From Orientallactaga sibirica (taxonomy: Eukaryota > Chordata > Mammalia > Rodentia > Dipodidae), in contig JAEOAD010000031.1 in NCBI GenBank assembly GCA_036365145.1, positions 11,690,001 through 11,754,000 on the forward strand: 64,000 nucleotides of DNA. The letters are read 5' to 3'. The notes under the pieces are model-generated. The model was not told where the DNA came from. It did not search any database and was given only the letters and a program-made list of their open reading frames with translations. This document shows, in pieces, positions 11,022-22,332 of this stretch; the first letter of the stretch is position 1, and the number at the start of each line of letters is the position of its first letter. The translations under genes and the position numbers were made by a program.

Positions 11022-12185
11022 TTTTTTTTAAATTTTTTTAATTATTTTTTTTATTGACAACTTCTATACTTACAAAAAAAAAAAACACCTGATATTTCCC
11101 TGCCCTCCCCTCCCCCCATTCCACTTTAGAACTTCAATCTCCATCATATCCCCTCCCTCTCTCCATTAGTCTCTCTTTTAATTTGATGTCATCATCCTTT
11201 TCTTATATTTTGAAGGTCTTGCAAAGGTATTGCTAGGCACTGCAAGGTCAAGGATATTGAGGCCAATTTCTGTCTGGGCAGTTGCATTGTAAGAAGTCAT
11301 ACCCTTCCTTTGGCTCTTCCATTCTATCCGCCCTCTCTTTCGCAATGGTCCCTGAGCCTTGGAGGGTGTGACAGAGGTGATTCAGTGCTGGGCACTCCTC
11401 TATCCCTTTTTCTCAGCACTATGTTGCCTTTTGGGTCATCCCAGTGGTCATCGCCATCTAAAAAGAGAAGCTTCTCTAACCAGAAGTGAGAGTAGTGTTA
11501 ATATGTGAATATGAACATTAAGTGTAGTACTTTCAGGATATCTTGGTGGGAATAATATATACATTTAGTCAGACAAGAGCAGGATTTATACCCCTAAGGC
11601 TCATGACCTCACCTACCATAGACTTTTGCTTAGGTTTTTCAGTACCAGGTATGTATTCCCTCCTGTAGAGAGGGACTTCAGTCCAATTGTGGAGCAGTTG
11701 GTTACCCCAAGAGTAGACATGCCACTATTGTACCTGTTCAGTCATTGGGCCTGTATGACCAAACTTGAATATTCAGCGTCCACTGTTTTCACTGCTGATG
11801 ACTTCTGTCTCCTATACGCTGCATGCAGTGTAGCTTTTTCCAGCTTTCAATTGGCTGGTCTACAGGGAGAAGGTTTTCTGCTCATCACCAACTTGCTTTC
11901 TCAGTGAACTTGCCTCTCAGGCAAGAGTTGTCTTCAGGAATAGGGTCTTACTATCTGTTTCTCAAGGGAAACCAAGGGCTTTGGCAAAAGCCTTTAATGT
12001 TTTGGAGGCTACCAGGACCTCCTTGGCCAACAACTCACTGGAAGGTATCCCATCCAAGGTACTGAAAAATTTCTAGTAATAGTCTATAGCTTCTAGATGT
12101 GCCATTATTTAAAAAAGTAATTTTACATAAGTCTTATTCACAATATCTTGAATTTAGATTGACCCTCCCCCGCCCTTATTTTATG
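11022..12185 (-). mobile_element. L1-type 3' UTR, antisense (subfamily A)
   Basis: Begins with the reversed tail (T-rich, TTTTTTTATTGACAAC), then the reversed G-rich tract 'cctgccctcccctcccccc' and 'tccatcatatcccctccc'. It is homologous in reverse to 34480-35636 along its whole length, including 'tgtgccattatttaaaaaag' at the far end. There is no LTR and no target duplication I can fix. A G-rich purine tract before the poly-A signal is characteristic of mammalian L1 3' UTRs. ORF2 is absent, so the copy is 5'-truncated. Two overlapping frames that would be antisense to the element (11626-11907 and 11823-12065) match one open frame in the other copy, split by a 1-base indel. Confidence 0.65.
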
Positions 12186-14499
12186 CATCCTCGCAGACAT
12201 TTCTTAAACTTAAATCCTTTAGTGGTTTCCCACTGCTTATTAGGATGAGAAAAAAAAATAAACTTTTCCAACAATCTAGTGAACACCCAACAATATTATT
12301 CTTTGTTTTAATCTCATCTCTATCTTACCCTGTGGTCTGATGATGTAAAAAAGAAAACTATCCCAGCTTTAGAATTTGAAGATAAGACTTCACCTTCTAT
12401 AAGAACTGCATTACAGGAAGGAAGAGGGAGGCTTCTCATTGCCCAGGATTAGAACCATCTTGACCCAATTTCTTAAGGGATCAAAATAACAGGTTTTCTT
12501 TTCGATGAGAATATGACAAATCCTCTGTCTAAGAATTGCCCTGTAGCAAAGCAAGAGAAGAGGAGACACTGTGATGATGACAGACCTTGTCTTAAAGTAT
12601 CGAATTTCAAAAGGCTTTATATAGGGACTCTGAGAACATTGATTTGAAGGAATTATTGGACCAATAAAGTATTTAGGATCAATAAGGAGTGACACTATCT
12701 GACTAAGACAGCAAAGCGTTGGAACCTCGGTGAAGGAATCACAGTGTTCACCAAGAGCAGTAAGCCAATAAGAGACTATTTGTGGAGACTTTTGAAGAAT
12801 GATCCAGGAATATCTGTTGGCTGTAGGGAGACTAGTTTGCCCACCTATGAAGACAGTAACTTTCATTAAAGTGCCTCAGGGAAGAAGGTGTCTTCCAGGT
12901 TAGGCCCATTTCAGACTACTGAAGCACTGTCCCCACTTTTCCATCCTCTCTTCTCCAAGCTAAGTTCCGGCAGACCCCAGTTTGACATCACTTCCTCTGG
13001 AACAGTATCCCCCATTAACTGATCATCAGCTGTTAACTGATGAACCACTTCCCTAGTTATTTGAGAACTCTTGTCTGTGAGCCACTTCGCAATGTGACTT
13101 AGTAGAAAAATGATACTACATGTAAGAATTTGCTTTTCACATTCATCATCATAGCCCTACTCTCATAGACTCTTGCAATATTTTATGAAAGATTATTTTT
13201 ATTTTTTGAATAATTTAATATTTGTTCATCCACCTTACCAAACTAATGCCCCTCACAAGCAGGACTACCTTATTTCTCATTGCATCTCTTCCTACACGAA
13301 CCCATATAGTAGTAAGTCCACAGTTAACAATCAATCAATTATTCTGTAGATATAGAAGCATAAATGTAGAGTGTTCTCTAATACATCTGTAAGATGCAAG
13401 ATGCATCAGAGATGGTAAACTTTTCTAAATCTAAAAATTTTAGTGTCATGAAAATACATCATTAAAACTTATGTATGATCCAAAAAAGCTATTTTTTATC
13501 CATCAGTATTTACTATGGAAGAGTCAAAACTGAAAAAAACGTAGGCTATACACCTATCAATTGATTAAAGTACTAACAAACCCTAAGAGAAATGCACCTT
13601 TTTGTGAAAAATTATTAGACTTCTAAAATTGGACCGGTATTTACTTAGAGAAGCATGGCATTGTTATGGATTCTTCAGAACCTTCTTTAAGTTAAATCTT
13701 AATGAGGACAAGGAAATCTTCATACTCATTTCTTCTTTCATTTGGCTACAACATGTTGGTTTGAAATCTATTAAGATGACTTGGTACTATACAGTTATGA
13801 AGATGATAATGAAAGATAGTTCAGTAGCATTTTATAAGAGTTATGGATGCTCTTCTTAATAATGTCTCCAAAAATGCAATTGGTAATTTCTTAAACATTA
13901 GTAGTAGAAGTAGATCATTTGAAACATTAACAATGTGCTTTGTTCATAAATAGCTATATTAAAATTCTTCATTGTGTACTTTGAATATACATTTAACTCA
14001 TGCTCACTTTTGTAATATTATGCATAGATCATTTAGAAAATATTAATTCATTGAATAATGATGATCTTCAAAGTGCTATGTTTTACTTTATAATATCAAA
14101 AATTACATTTTAAGATGTAATTTTGGATTAATAACATCAGAATCTCATCAAGTAAGTACTTAGCTATTGGGAAGCTGCCAACCTCATAGTGACAAATACA
14201 AATTTTTTCAAAAATCTAATTTTCACTTGAAATCTTGAATTTCATCATTGGCAACATAATTTGTCAGTTTCATTTTAAGTGATAGTTTCACTTCATATAT
14301 TTTTAGGAATATGTCTCTCCATGGTTGTTCTGAGTAAAAATGTCATCTCATTTAAAAAAATGTAGACACATCAGCTATGTAGCAAACATCCTCACACAAG
14401 TGCTGCTTCTACAGAAAATGTTTGTGTTTCAGTCTGTAGCAGAAACACTTCTTCTTTTCATTTTTGCATGCATATGTGTGTGTTATGAATGTGTGCATG
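12186..14499. other. Repeat-poor block with one 151-codon frame
   Basis: No SINE in 2.3 kb. The minus frame 12411-12866 (151 codons) has no recognisable domain, signal peptide or similarity I can name. An open frame of this size is expected a few times by chance in 64 kb of six-frame DNA. The part from 13.2 to 14.4 kb is very AT-rich. Confidence 0.4.
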
Positions 14500-14514
14500 T
14501 ATGTTAGTATGTGT

Positions 14515-14797
14515 GGGTAGGGGGTGTTCATACATGTGTCAGTTCATGTGTATGTGGCCAGAGGTTAATGTTGGGTTCCTTCCTCAATTACTCTTTGCTT
14601 CTTTACTGAGGAAGGGTTTCACCTGAACCCAGAACTCATAGATTTGGCCAGTCTAGCTTGCTCTTGAGATCCTCTGTCTCCATATCCAGAGTACTGGGGT
14701 GATAAAAGCATTTATGTGGGTGCTGAGGATCTGAATTCTGGTCCCCATGCTTGCGTAGCAAGTGCTTTATCCACTGAGTCATCCTGCCAGCCCTGGA
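14515..14797 (-). repeat. B3/B2-family SINE, antisense
   Basis: Plus-strand signs are 'tggccagaggttaatgttgg', 'gtgggtgctgaggatctgaa', 'tgcttgcgtagcaagtgctt' and 'atccactgagtcatcctgcc'. This is the reversed tRNA-like head of a B2/B3 SINE, preceded by a TG/CA-rich stretch. Confidence 0.7.
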
Positions 14798-15414
14798 CTT
14801 GTCTTTTTATCACATAGCACCCAAGGGTCATATGACAGCTAGATAGTAGAAAAGCAACTCTTGTAATCAATATTCCTTTTTGGAGTCAAAAAAGCCATGG
14901 TTTGCAGTGCCCGTCTCCCAGACAGCATCCTAGTTTTACACCTATGAGTTGTACCTCTGATCCTGGCTAATTACATTGTCAACAGTAATATCAGCATCAC
15001 TATAAACATGACAGTTGCCCACAAGGGAAGTAGGCAGGAGAACAGTTGGAGAAAAGAAACAAAACTAAAACAAATTCTAAACCCAGGTCCTCATCTTTTT
15101 TTATATATCTGTAAAATATTCTATTTAATAAACATAAAATGTTTACATCTGCTTACAATAGTGACTGAAAATGTTCTGCCGACATAGAAATCTTGTGACA
15201 TTTCCTGTTATAAAGTATGTGTAGCTTCCAGCTTTAACTTCTGAGTATGCTTAGGTCTAACAGGTGCAGGACAATAAAAGAACAGCAGCAGGTGGACACC
15301 ATTCAAGTGACCCGAACTACACAGGAGCCGGGAATTCTTGTCCTGAACACCATAGCAATAACTGACATGGGATTAATTTTATCAGGGGCTTGGTGCGTCA
15401 CTAATGATTAACTT
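14798..15414. other. No recognisable feature
   Basis: Unique-looking DNA. No gene or repeat I can support. Confidence 0.4.
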
Positions 15415-16375
15415 TTTAGAGTTTTTTATTATTATTAAAAACATGCTGCGTATGGATGCATCATGTGTTGATACCAAATTTTCCCTCCTCCCTGGCCCCA
15501 TTCCTCAGAGGGCCCTCCTCAGTGGGCTTGCTGGTGTTCTCCATGGGGTCATGTGTTGAGGGAGCAGCAGTCAGTTATTGGGGGGGCGCAATGCCTGTGG
15601 GCATGATGTCCCAACCTGTGGCTCTAACAATCTTTCCGCCCCTCTTCCGCAAAATTCCCTGAGCCTCGGTTGGTGTGTTTTGGTCTACTTCGGTAATGAG
15701 CGCTTAGGAGCCTCTGGATATTTGCTTTGGTAGGTGTTGAGTATCCTCAGGGTCTGTCTCCTACCCCCTGGGGCTGACTGTCAGGTTCACCTTGGAAGCA
15801 GCACTCTTGCTCAACTCCCCACCTCCTCTGTGGTTTTGCCTGGTCCTTGACTAAGATGCGAGGGGTAGTTTATCTCCTTGGTCTTGCTACCTTCTGAAAA
15901 AGAAAAACAGATTTTCCAATAGAGAGTGAAGTCAGCATAGGTTAAGTTGGATAAACATTATTAATTTAGGGAGAATTTGATGGATGAGGTCCCTCTTTTA
16001 GGCAAAGACTAGTGGGAACTTGACAATGGAGAGCATAATCTTTGTCTACATAGGATTCAGACTTGGTTTCCAGTTCCAGATATGGGTTCCTTTCTGCTGA
16101 GCAGATCTCTTTGCCAGTCAGAATGCTATTCGTTACCCACCAAGGCTGGTGCCACCATTGCACTGGTGTGTGCTTCTTTTCAGGCTAGTTGCTTCTGAGT
16201 AGCTTAGACACCTCCTTGCTCACAACATTATTGGCCATTATTCCCCCAGTAACTCATGTACGACTGTCCAGGATTAGACAGGCTATCTGGGGACTGGTTC
16301 TCTTCTGGATTCCAGCCAGGTCTCTCTGTGTTCTGGATGGGTAGCACACGGTGTCGTTAGCAATAGGATTACTTT
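15415..16375 (-). mobile_element. L1-type 3' UTR, antisense (subfamily B, different end)
   Basis: On the minus strand it ends 'gtttttaataataataaaaa', a poly-A-like tail. The middle 'ccgcccctcttccgcaaaat' and 'tccctgagcctcgg' matches the middle of the copies at 11.3 and 35.3 kb. Likewise 'gatatgggttcctttctgct' and 'attcgttacccaccaagg' match their next segment. The terminal ~220 bp (15415-15635) is unrelated to the end of those copies. So it shares the upstream half but has its own 3' end. Confidence 0.55.
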
Positions 16376-16387
16376 GCTGAGAGACAT

Positions 16388-16450
16388 TTAGAGTGCCTAT
16401 TCTCTCTCGGCCTCTTCCTCTCTGTCTCTGTCTCTCTCAAATAAAAAAAG
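16388..16450 (+). repeat. tSINE 3' end fragment
   Basis: 'gtgcctattctctctcgg' followed by CT-rich DNA and 'tctctcaaataaaaaaag' is the terminal part of a tSINE without its head. Confidence 0.6.
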
Positions 16451-16454
16451 AAAA

Positions 16455-16583
16455 AAATTAAAAAGAGACTGATTGAAGGGGAGGGGATATGATGGAGAAT
16501 GGATTTGCAAAGGGAATGTGGGAGCAAGGAATTACCATGGTTTATTGTCTATAATTATGGAAGTTGTCAATAAAAAGAGTTTA
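16455..16583 (+). mobile_element. L1-type 3' terminus, sense (subfamily A end)
   Basis: 'aggggaggggatatgatgg', 'agaatggatttgcaaaggg' and 'gttgtcaataaaaagag' match the end of the 34480-35636 element, including the polyadenylation signal. Only the last ~130 bp is present, as in a severely 5'-truncated insertion, next to an antisense element of a different subfamily. Confidence 0.6.
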
Positions 16584-17155
16584 AAGAAGGTAGAAGATAC
16601 ATTTTTGCTATTTTATTTTGTGTTTATCTCTCATAGTACCTTCAGGGGGTTCTTACTAGTATGGCCCACACATGCACATGGTTACATAAATGTACACACA
16701 CACACCTCTGGGAGCAGGTTTCTCAACACTAGCTAGGCCTCTCTCCTTAGGCTCTAGACTCCTGATGACTCAATCCTCTCTTGGGACCACATTGTCCCTC
16801 CAAGAGATCCTTGCACCTTTTTACTGAACTTACATGTGGCCCCTGGAGAACTCAGCTTGGCTCTTTGCAATCACACAGGAGCAGCAGCATCCAGAGCCAC
16901 TCCTCTCTGAATTTGTTTTTGGCAAGGGTAAGATACATGTTTCATGTGCCCTGAATGTCAAAGCCGTTTCATTTGACTTAGAGTGAAGCAGAAGCCCTCT
17001 CCACCCACCACCTAGGGAACAGGGGGTGGAACTCAGCACCTTGCTAACTTCCATCTAACAGCCCTTCCTGCCTCAAGCCTGGGCGTGGGTAAAGGGGTAG
17101 TTCTGACAGATCTGTTTTCCCTACTCTCAGCATGCTCTGCTAGAGGTTTGAGGTA
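16584..17155. other. No recognisable feature
   Basis: Moderate GC content, no repeat that I can name, no convincing open frame. Confidence 0.4.
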
Positions 17156-17171
17156 CCTGGCACCTATTTTA

Positions 17172-17434
17172 ATATTTATTTATTTATTTATTTATTTGAC
17201 AGAGAAAGAGGGATAAAGAGAGAGGGGGACAGAGAGAGAGAGAGGGAGAGAGAGAATGGCTGCTCCAGGGCCTCCAGCCACTGCAAACGAACTCCAAACC
17301 CATGCACCCCCTTGTGCATCTGGCTAACATGGGTCCTGGGGAATTGAACCTGGGTCCTTTGGTTTTGCAGGCAAACACTTTAACCACTAAGCCATCCCTC
17401 CAGCCCTAAATATGTTTTTTTTTTATTTTTATTT
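17172..17434 (-). repeat. tSINE, antisense, with TSD
   Basis: (TTTA)n, purine-rich GAGA block, 'ggcctccagccactgcaaac', 'gaattgaacctgggtcc' and 'ccactaagccatccctccag' give a full reversed tSINE. A 16-bp target duplication cctggcacctatttta lies at 17156-17171 and 17435-17450. About 27 bp of T-rich DNA sits between the SINE head and the right-hand duplicate, which is not explained by a simple insertion. Confidence 0.93.
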
Positions 17435-17609
17435 CCTGGCACCTATTTTATTCTAAAACTTTGGGGCACTGCTGAAAGCCTACAGAGCAAGTGACATTTT
17501 ATCATCCTTTGACAAGAGGGTTGAAGTATTAGACAATGAGAATGGTAGAGAACTTAGGATGGGGCAAACAAACACAAAAAGAAGACTGTAATATTGAGAA
17601 AATCACCTG

Positions 17610-17835
17610 CATTTGCTGAGCAAAGCTTTTACGAGCATTGTTATATAATTTTCCAGGACTAGGAAATCGGTATTAGGATCAAAGTAGTAAGTTAACACTT
17701 GGATAATAGGGTGGTAGGGTTTACAAAGAACTCTCTCACATTTGTCTCCCTTGATTCTCATAAGGAGTCTGTAAGGCTGTGATGTGCATCTCATTTTGTA
17801 GAGGAAAAACCAGGGTCAAGAGTAGCACAGGGGGT
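17610..17835 (-). repeat. MIR-like ancient SINE
   Basis: 'gattctcataaggagtctg', 'catctcattttgtagagga' and 'aaaccagggtcaagagtagc' follow the reversed MIR core order. Confidence 0.6.
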
Positions 17836-18384
17836 TAATCCCTTAAGCCAACCCCTATTAATTGAAACCTGCTTCCTAGAGGAATGCTTTGCAAAGCCTA
17901 GTCCGTGAGCAGAAACTGAGAATAAGCATTTGGAAACTCATAACACAATGTAACGATACCACAGCTGTTTTGACCCAGCAGGCTATGGACAAGTTCAGGT
18001 GTTATTAAACTCACATTGGGGTTCCATGTAGCATGGGTTATGTACTAGTCATGTACAATAGAACCATATTTCTATATTCAATAGTTTGTTAATTAAAAAA
18101 CGAGAGAGGAAAAATTGGTTATTCGGGGCAGATAATTTGAGAAACATTGCTATAGACTGGGAATTGCAATTAGAAGGATAAAAAGACCAAGTATTGCTAT
18201 AGTCAATTAGTGATGTCTGCCACGAGAATGGACACACATGCATACTGTGTCTGCCAAGGCCATGGTATTCTGTGAAAATAGGGTATCTTCACATGTTAAA
18301 ATGAGGCATATATTGGGACACTAACAAATCTGATTATTGGAACCCTGACTATTCTCAGTATGTCTTCCAAAGTTCAAGTACACT

Positions 18385-18495
18385 TAGCATGTACTATCTC
18401 GTGAAACTTGGAGCAATCCTGAAAAGAAGGGTTTTTAGTTCCATGTTAGAGAAGAATGCAGATGGTCAGAGGGTTTTAGATTCAATCCATAATCA
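18385..18495 (-). repeat. MIR-like ancient SINE
   Basis: 'gtactatctcgtgaaactt', 'ttccatgttagagaagaa' and 'gatggtcagagggttttag' follow the reversed MIR order loosely. Confidence 0.4.
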
Positions 18496-18817
18496 CAGAC
18501 TCACACAGTGTTGGGACAGGTCTCCAGCCTTTCTGAGTAAGTTTGTCACCATCTCTGAACACCTCCCTATCACAGGAGCAACAAAGGGATCCATGTGAAT
18601 GCACCAACAAAAATGAACATGGCAGATTTATTATAGAAAAGTTTATGTAATTTCATGGATGACATCTTAGATGGCTTTCAGATTGACATTCCTAGGAATG
18701 ATACAGCCTCCCTGACGGTAAAAAGCAATCACTCCTTCCAAATAAATTTCTAGGCTCTAAAGGAAAAGGAGTTCAACTAAAGATGTCATTTATTTTTTCT
18801 TTTCATTTGATGTCTTG

Positions 18818-18937
18818 TTCCAGATGTGATCACTGAATATTGTTGTAAATAGGCCAGTATTTTTTTCCTTCTGACCAACATGCATCTATTTAGCACTTGT
18901 TGTGTGCCAGAGACTGTGTGACACATGATGAGAACAA
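18818..18937 (+). repeat. Local duplicate copy 1, direct part
   Basis: About 115 bp, including 'cactgaatattgttgtaaat', 'tatttttttccttctgacc' and 'acatgcatctatttagcac', recurs in direct orientation at 20391-20490 with roughly 80 percent identity by eye. It is part of a rearranged pair with 19097-19156. Confidence 0.75.
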
Positions 18938-19096
18938 CAGATGCAGAGACAAATATTTGTGATTCATGGTCCTATGTGTAATGATGAAAATATGTAGGGA
19001 GTTCATAATTGATTCTGAGGAAGGAGTGCTTAGTTATATGTGTGAAGAAGGTGGAAAAAGCAGAAGGGAATGAATTCACAGAGAAGATATGCAATT

Positions 19097-19156
19097 TTTC
19101 TGACATGTTTCTGAGAGCAACTAGGCAAATGATTGGAGGAAAAGCATTTAGACAAA
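19097..19156 (-). repeat. Local duplicate copy 1, inverted part
   Basis: Reverse complement of this stretch (ttgtctaaatgcttttcc ... cctagttgctctcag ... aaacatgtcag) matches 20491-20550, which directly follows the direct-orientation match there. Confidence 0.7.
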
Positions 19157-19274
19157 AGAGAATAGCATATACAAAGATCAAGAAGCTTTAACCATGTGAT
19201 GGGGGTTGTGAAATATAAGTGGCTCTGCATGTGGACCTGCTGCATGTAAAACCTTCAACATGCATTTTTTAAAA

Positions 19275-19501
19275 CTTATTTTCCTTATTTTTATTTTAGA
19301 GAGAGAGATAGAGAATTGGCACACTAGGGCCTCAGCCACTGCAATTGAGCTCCAGATGCTTGTGCCACCTAGTGCACATGTGAAACCTTGCACTTGCCTC
19401 ACTGTTGTGTGTCTGGATTGTATGGGATCTGGAAAGTTGAACATGGGTCCTTAGGCTTTGTAGGCAAGTGCCTTAAGTGCTAAGCCACCTCTCCAGTCCT
19501 T
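19275..19501 (-). repeat. tSINE, antisense, first of tandem pair
   Basis: Reversed tSINE with 'gcctcagccactgcaattga' and 'gtgctaagccacctctccag'. It is bounded by near-identical copies of acatgcagtttttaaaa at 19257-19274 and 19502-19519. Confidence 0.92.
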
Positions 19502-19519
19502 GACATGCAGTTTTTAAAA

Positions 19520-19754
19520 TTTTTTGTTTACTTTTATTTATTTATTTGAGAGTAGCAGACAGACAGCCAGAGAGAGAGGTAGAGAGAGAGGGAGAAAATG
19601 GGCATACCAGGGCCTCCAGCCACTGCAAATGAACTCCAGATGTATGCACCACCTTATGCATCTGGCTTACGTGGGTACTGGGGAATAGAGCCTTGAACCA
19701 GGGTCCTTAAGTTTCACAAGCAAGTGCTTAACCATTAAGCCATCTCTCCTGCCT
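19520..19754 (-). repeat. tSINE, antisense, second of tandem pair
   Basis: A second reversed tSINE in the same orientation, with 'ggcctccagccactgcaaat' and 'ccattaagccatctctcctg'. It is bounded by gacatgcagtttttaaaa (19502-19519) and gacatgtagtttttaaaa (19755-19772). Together with the previous entry, one target sequence is present three times around two SINEs. Confidence 0.93.
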
Positions 19755-20042
19755 GACATGTAGTTTTTAAAAGAAACAGCACTCATTCACATGAGATGAG
19801 ATGAATGGTGAATGGAAACATTTCCTAATTATAACCAGCACCACATGTAATACCTTAGTGACTTCATTTCTTCCTTGATGACATAAGGATATGACTAGAA
19901 CTTACCTTAGTATTTCCTATAAGGTTCACCATGTAGAGTTCTTAGCCCAGTATCAGCACAGAGTGTTTGACAGTGACTTCATTGTTGCTGCTAATGTTGA
20001 TGGTGGCCACTACGATGAATATAGTGACAATGGTGGTGTGAT

Positions 20043-20072
20043 AGAGATAATGATGATGATGGTGGTGATGAT
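20043..20072. repeat. (GAT/GGT)n simple repeat
   Basis: Short ATG-ATG/GTG-rich triplet stretch, part of a wider G/A/T-rich run from 19990. Confidence 0.7.
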
Positions 20073-20390
20073 TTGTACTCTTTTTGGTCCTTGAATCCCA
20101 TTGCCACATATGGGCTTCCAGGCACATTTGTAGAATAAATGTATGCTAATTTGACAATGACAGTATACTTTATTGCTTTGCCCACCAAGGTTTCTTTAAA
20201 GACTGTCCTGCTTGTGATCTTGTGTGCTTAAGTGGGAAGTGACCCATCTGAGATGTATCTCTGCATAGTCATGGATACCTAGGTTAGGGGGTCAAAGAAC
20301 GACAGTCCATGGGACAAATCAGGCCTATGCTTGCTTTGGGAAATAACGTCTTTGGGAACTCGGTCACGCCTATTCATGTATAAGAGGTGG

Positions 20391-20550
20391 TCACTGAATG
20401 TTGTTGTAAAGACACTGGCATTTTTTTCCTTCTGTGCAGCATGCATCTATTTAGCACTTCTTCTGTGCCAGAGACACATGATGGGGACATTTGTCTAAAT
20501 GCTCTTCCTAAAATTGTCTGCCTAGTTACCCTCAAAAACATGTCAGAAAT
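20391..20550 (+). repeat. Local duplicate copy 2, rearranged
   Basis: Positions 20391-20490 match 18827-18937 directly and 20491-20550 match 19097-19156 in inverted orientation. So this copy joins two pieces that lie about 160 bp apart in copy 1, one flipped. The remaining ~160 bp of copy 1 is missing here. Confidence 0.7.
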
Positions 20551-20611
20551 GGCCTTTGGTTGTGTTTGTGCTACAAAGGTAGAGTTGAATAGTTGTGATA
20601 AATATCTTACA

Positions 20612-20875
20612 GCTGGGCACTAAGAAAATAGCTCAGCCAATGAATGCCTATCTCACAAGCATGAGGACCCAAGTTTAATCCTAGAACCCATGTGGAAAAG
20701 TCAGAGGTGCTGGGGAGCTGGAGTCAGGGGGATCCCTAGGAAATGGTGGCCAACCTGTCTAACCTACTTAGTGAGCTTCAGGCCAATAAGCGACACTGTG
20801 TTAATAAGAAAAAGTGGATGGTGCCTGAGAAGAATGAGATCTGAAGTCGTCTCTGGCCTCTACATTGCAACCCAT
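20612..20875 (+). repeat. B4/RSINE1-type composite SINE
   Basis: ID-like head 'aatagctcagccaatgaatg', B box 'ccaagtttaatcctagaacc', then 'ggtggccaacctgtctaacc' and 'gagcttcaggccaataagcg', 'tctctggcctctacattgc'. This order matches the rodent B4/RSINE1 composite. Confidence 0.65.
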
Positions 20876-20879
20876 TGAA

Positions 20880-22316
20880 AAGGATCTAGTGACAGGCAAA
20901 GTCTACACTATGATCTGGACCTTTGCAGAAAAAGTTGACAATTCTTGCTCCAGATGATGTCCAGATAACCACTACCTACCACCAGTGGCATGAAGAATCC
21001 CAGTGGTGGTCAAGGTTAGAGCAAGGTTGACGTATTGCTAGCTGAAGCGCGTTTATTCATTGAGCTGTTCCCCCAGAGACTCAGAGTATTGATTGCCAAT
21101 CATTCTCTGATTGTACAGTCCATTATTATTATTTATGAATTCACCTACTCATTAAAACTTACTTGTAATATAAAGCTGGTCCTCTGGGTGCTCTCTTGGG
21201 TGTGCATGGGCAAGGACATACACCCAGTGCTCACCAATCCAGCTGAAGTTAAGGGAAGCAGTTTCTACCTTGTTGAGTGAGTCCTCGTAGTGTCAATATA
21301 TGCCCTTTTTGCAGTGTACTCAGAGCCATATTTCTGTTTATATTATTCCCCCCATACACACATAGAACTGGGGTGCAGTCTAGTGTTGCTAAGAGCAGGA
21401 CAGCTGAGATGTGCCCTATGGAGAAAATACATGAGTGTACTCAGGTATGAGCACAGTGCTGGGTGACATCAGTCCTATGTTAATGAATCAACTATATATA
21501 ATAAAATATGTTTTTATATTTTTTCAATAAGGTGCTATAGAAGAGAGACATATAAATAAGAGGCCAAGTATTTAACTATGGACAAAGTGTGACCAGAGGT
21601 TCAAGACCTAACCTAGCACCTCTTGGAGGAATATAGTTCCATGTCCACTAGTTCAGTGTTTCTGGGCACTTCATGGATATAAGCTTGGTGAATGATGGGA
21701 AATGATTATGTAAGGAGGAAATGGGCCATGGGGGCACAGGGTGTGTTACTCGTTGACACAGTACAATGCACTGGGACCTGCTGTCTCCTTAAGCAATATA
21801 AAAAGTTCTCCTATGCCAAGTTCTGGTAGACAAGGGAAGACCCCTTGCTTTCACATCTACTGATTCAAGGAAAAGAGGGCATATTCCATAGTGGCTTGGG
21901 TACAAGAAGTCTCCATGACTAGTAAAACAAAAGATTTCTGGGAACCAGCTCTAGGCTTTGAGTTGCAGGGCATGAGTACTCCTTTCCAAAAATCAGCCCA
22001 TGTGAAGACTCCAGATGGTTTAAATTCTTGTTTTCTCTTCCCTTTTTGGAACTCTGGTGATTCTTCCTGGAAGTAGTTCCACCCTTCATTGGCAAGACCT
22101 CACAGTGTCCTTCTTCTCAGTTTATGGAGGGACTCAAATGTTCCAGGTGATGACTTTGTGTCTATCCTGGCAGATGCTGAATCCTATCTCTGGGGCCAGT
22201 CTGCAGCACTGCTTGCACACACCTGAATGTGATCCTGGCTTTGCAATCTTTTGAAAATTGTGTCTCCCCTCTTACCCTATGGAGTAGCATCCTCAGCTGA
22301 GTAGGAATGATATTCT
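20880..22316. other. No recognisable feature
   Basis: 1.4 kb without a SINE. Small open frames only (21035-21280, 21891-22076, 22057-22254), none with a recognisable domain. Confidence 0.45.
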
Positions 22317-22332
22317 AAAGAAGATACCATAA

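Noticed and set aside
12411..12866. 151-codon minus frame
   Set aside because: No domain, signal peptide, promoter or polyadenylation context. A few frames this long are expected by chance in 64 kb read in six frames.
15415..16583. Possible twin-primed (5'-inverted) L1 insertion
   Set aside because: The antisense part has its own distinct 3' end and tail-like sequence, so the two opposed pieces are better explained as two separate elements of different subfamilies.
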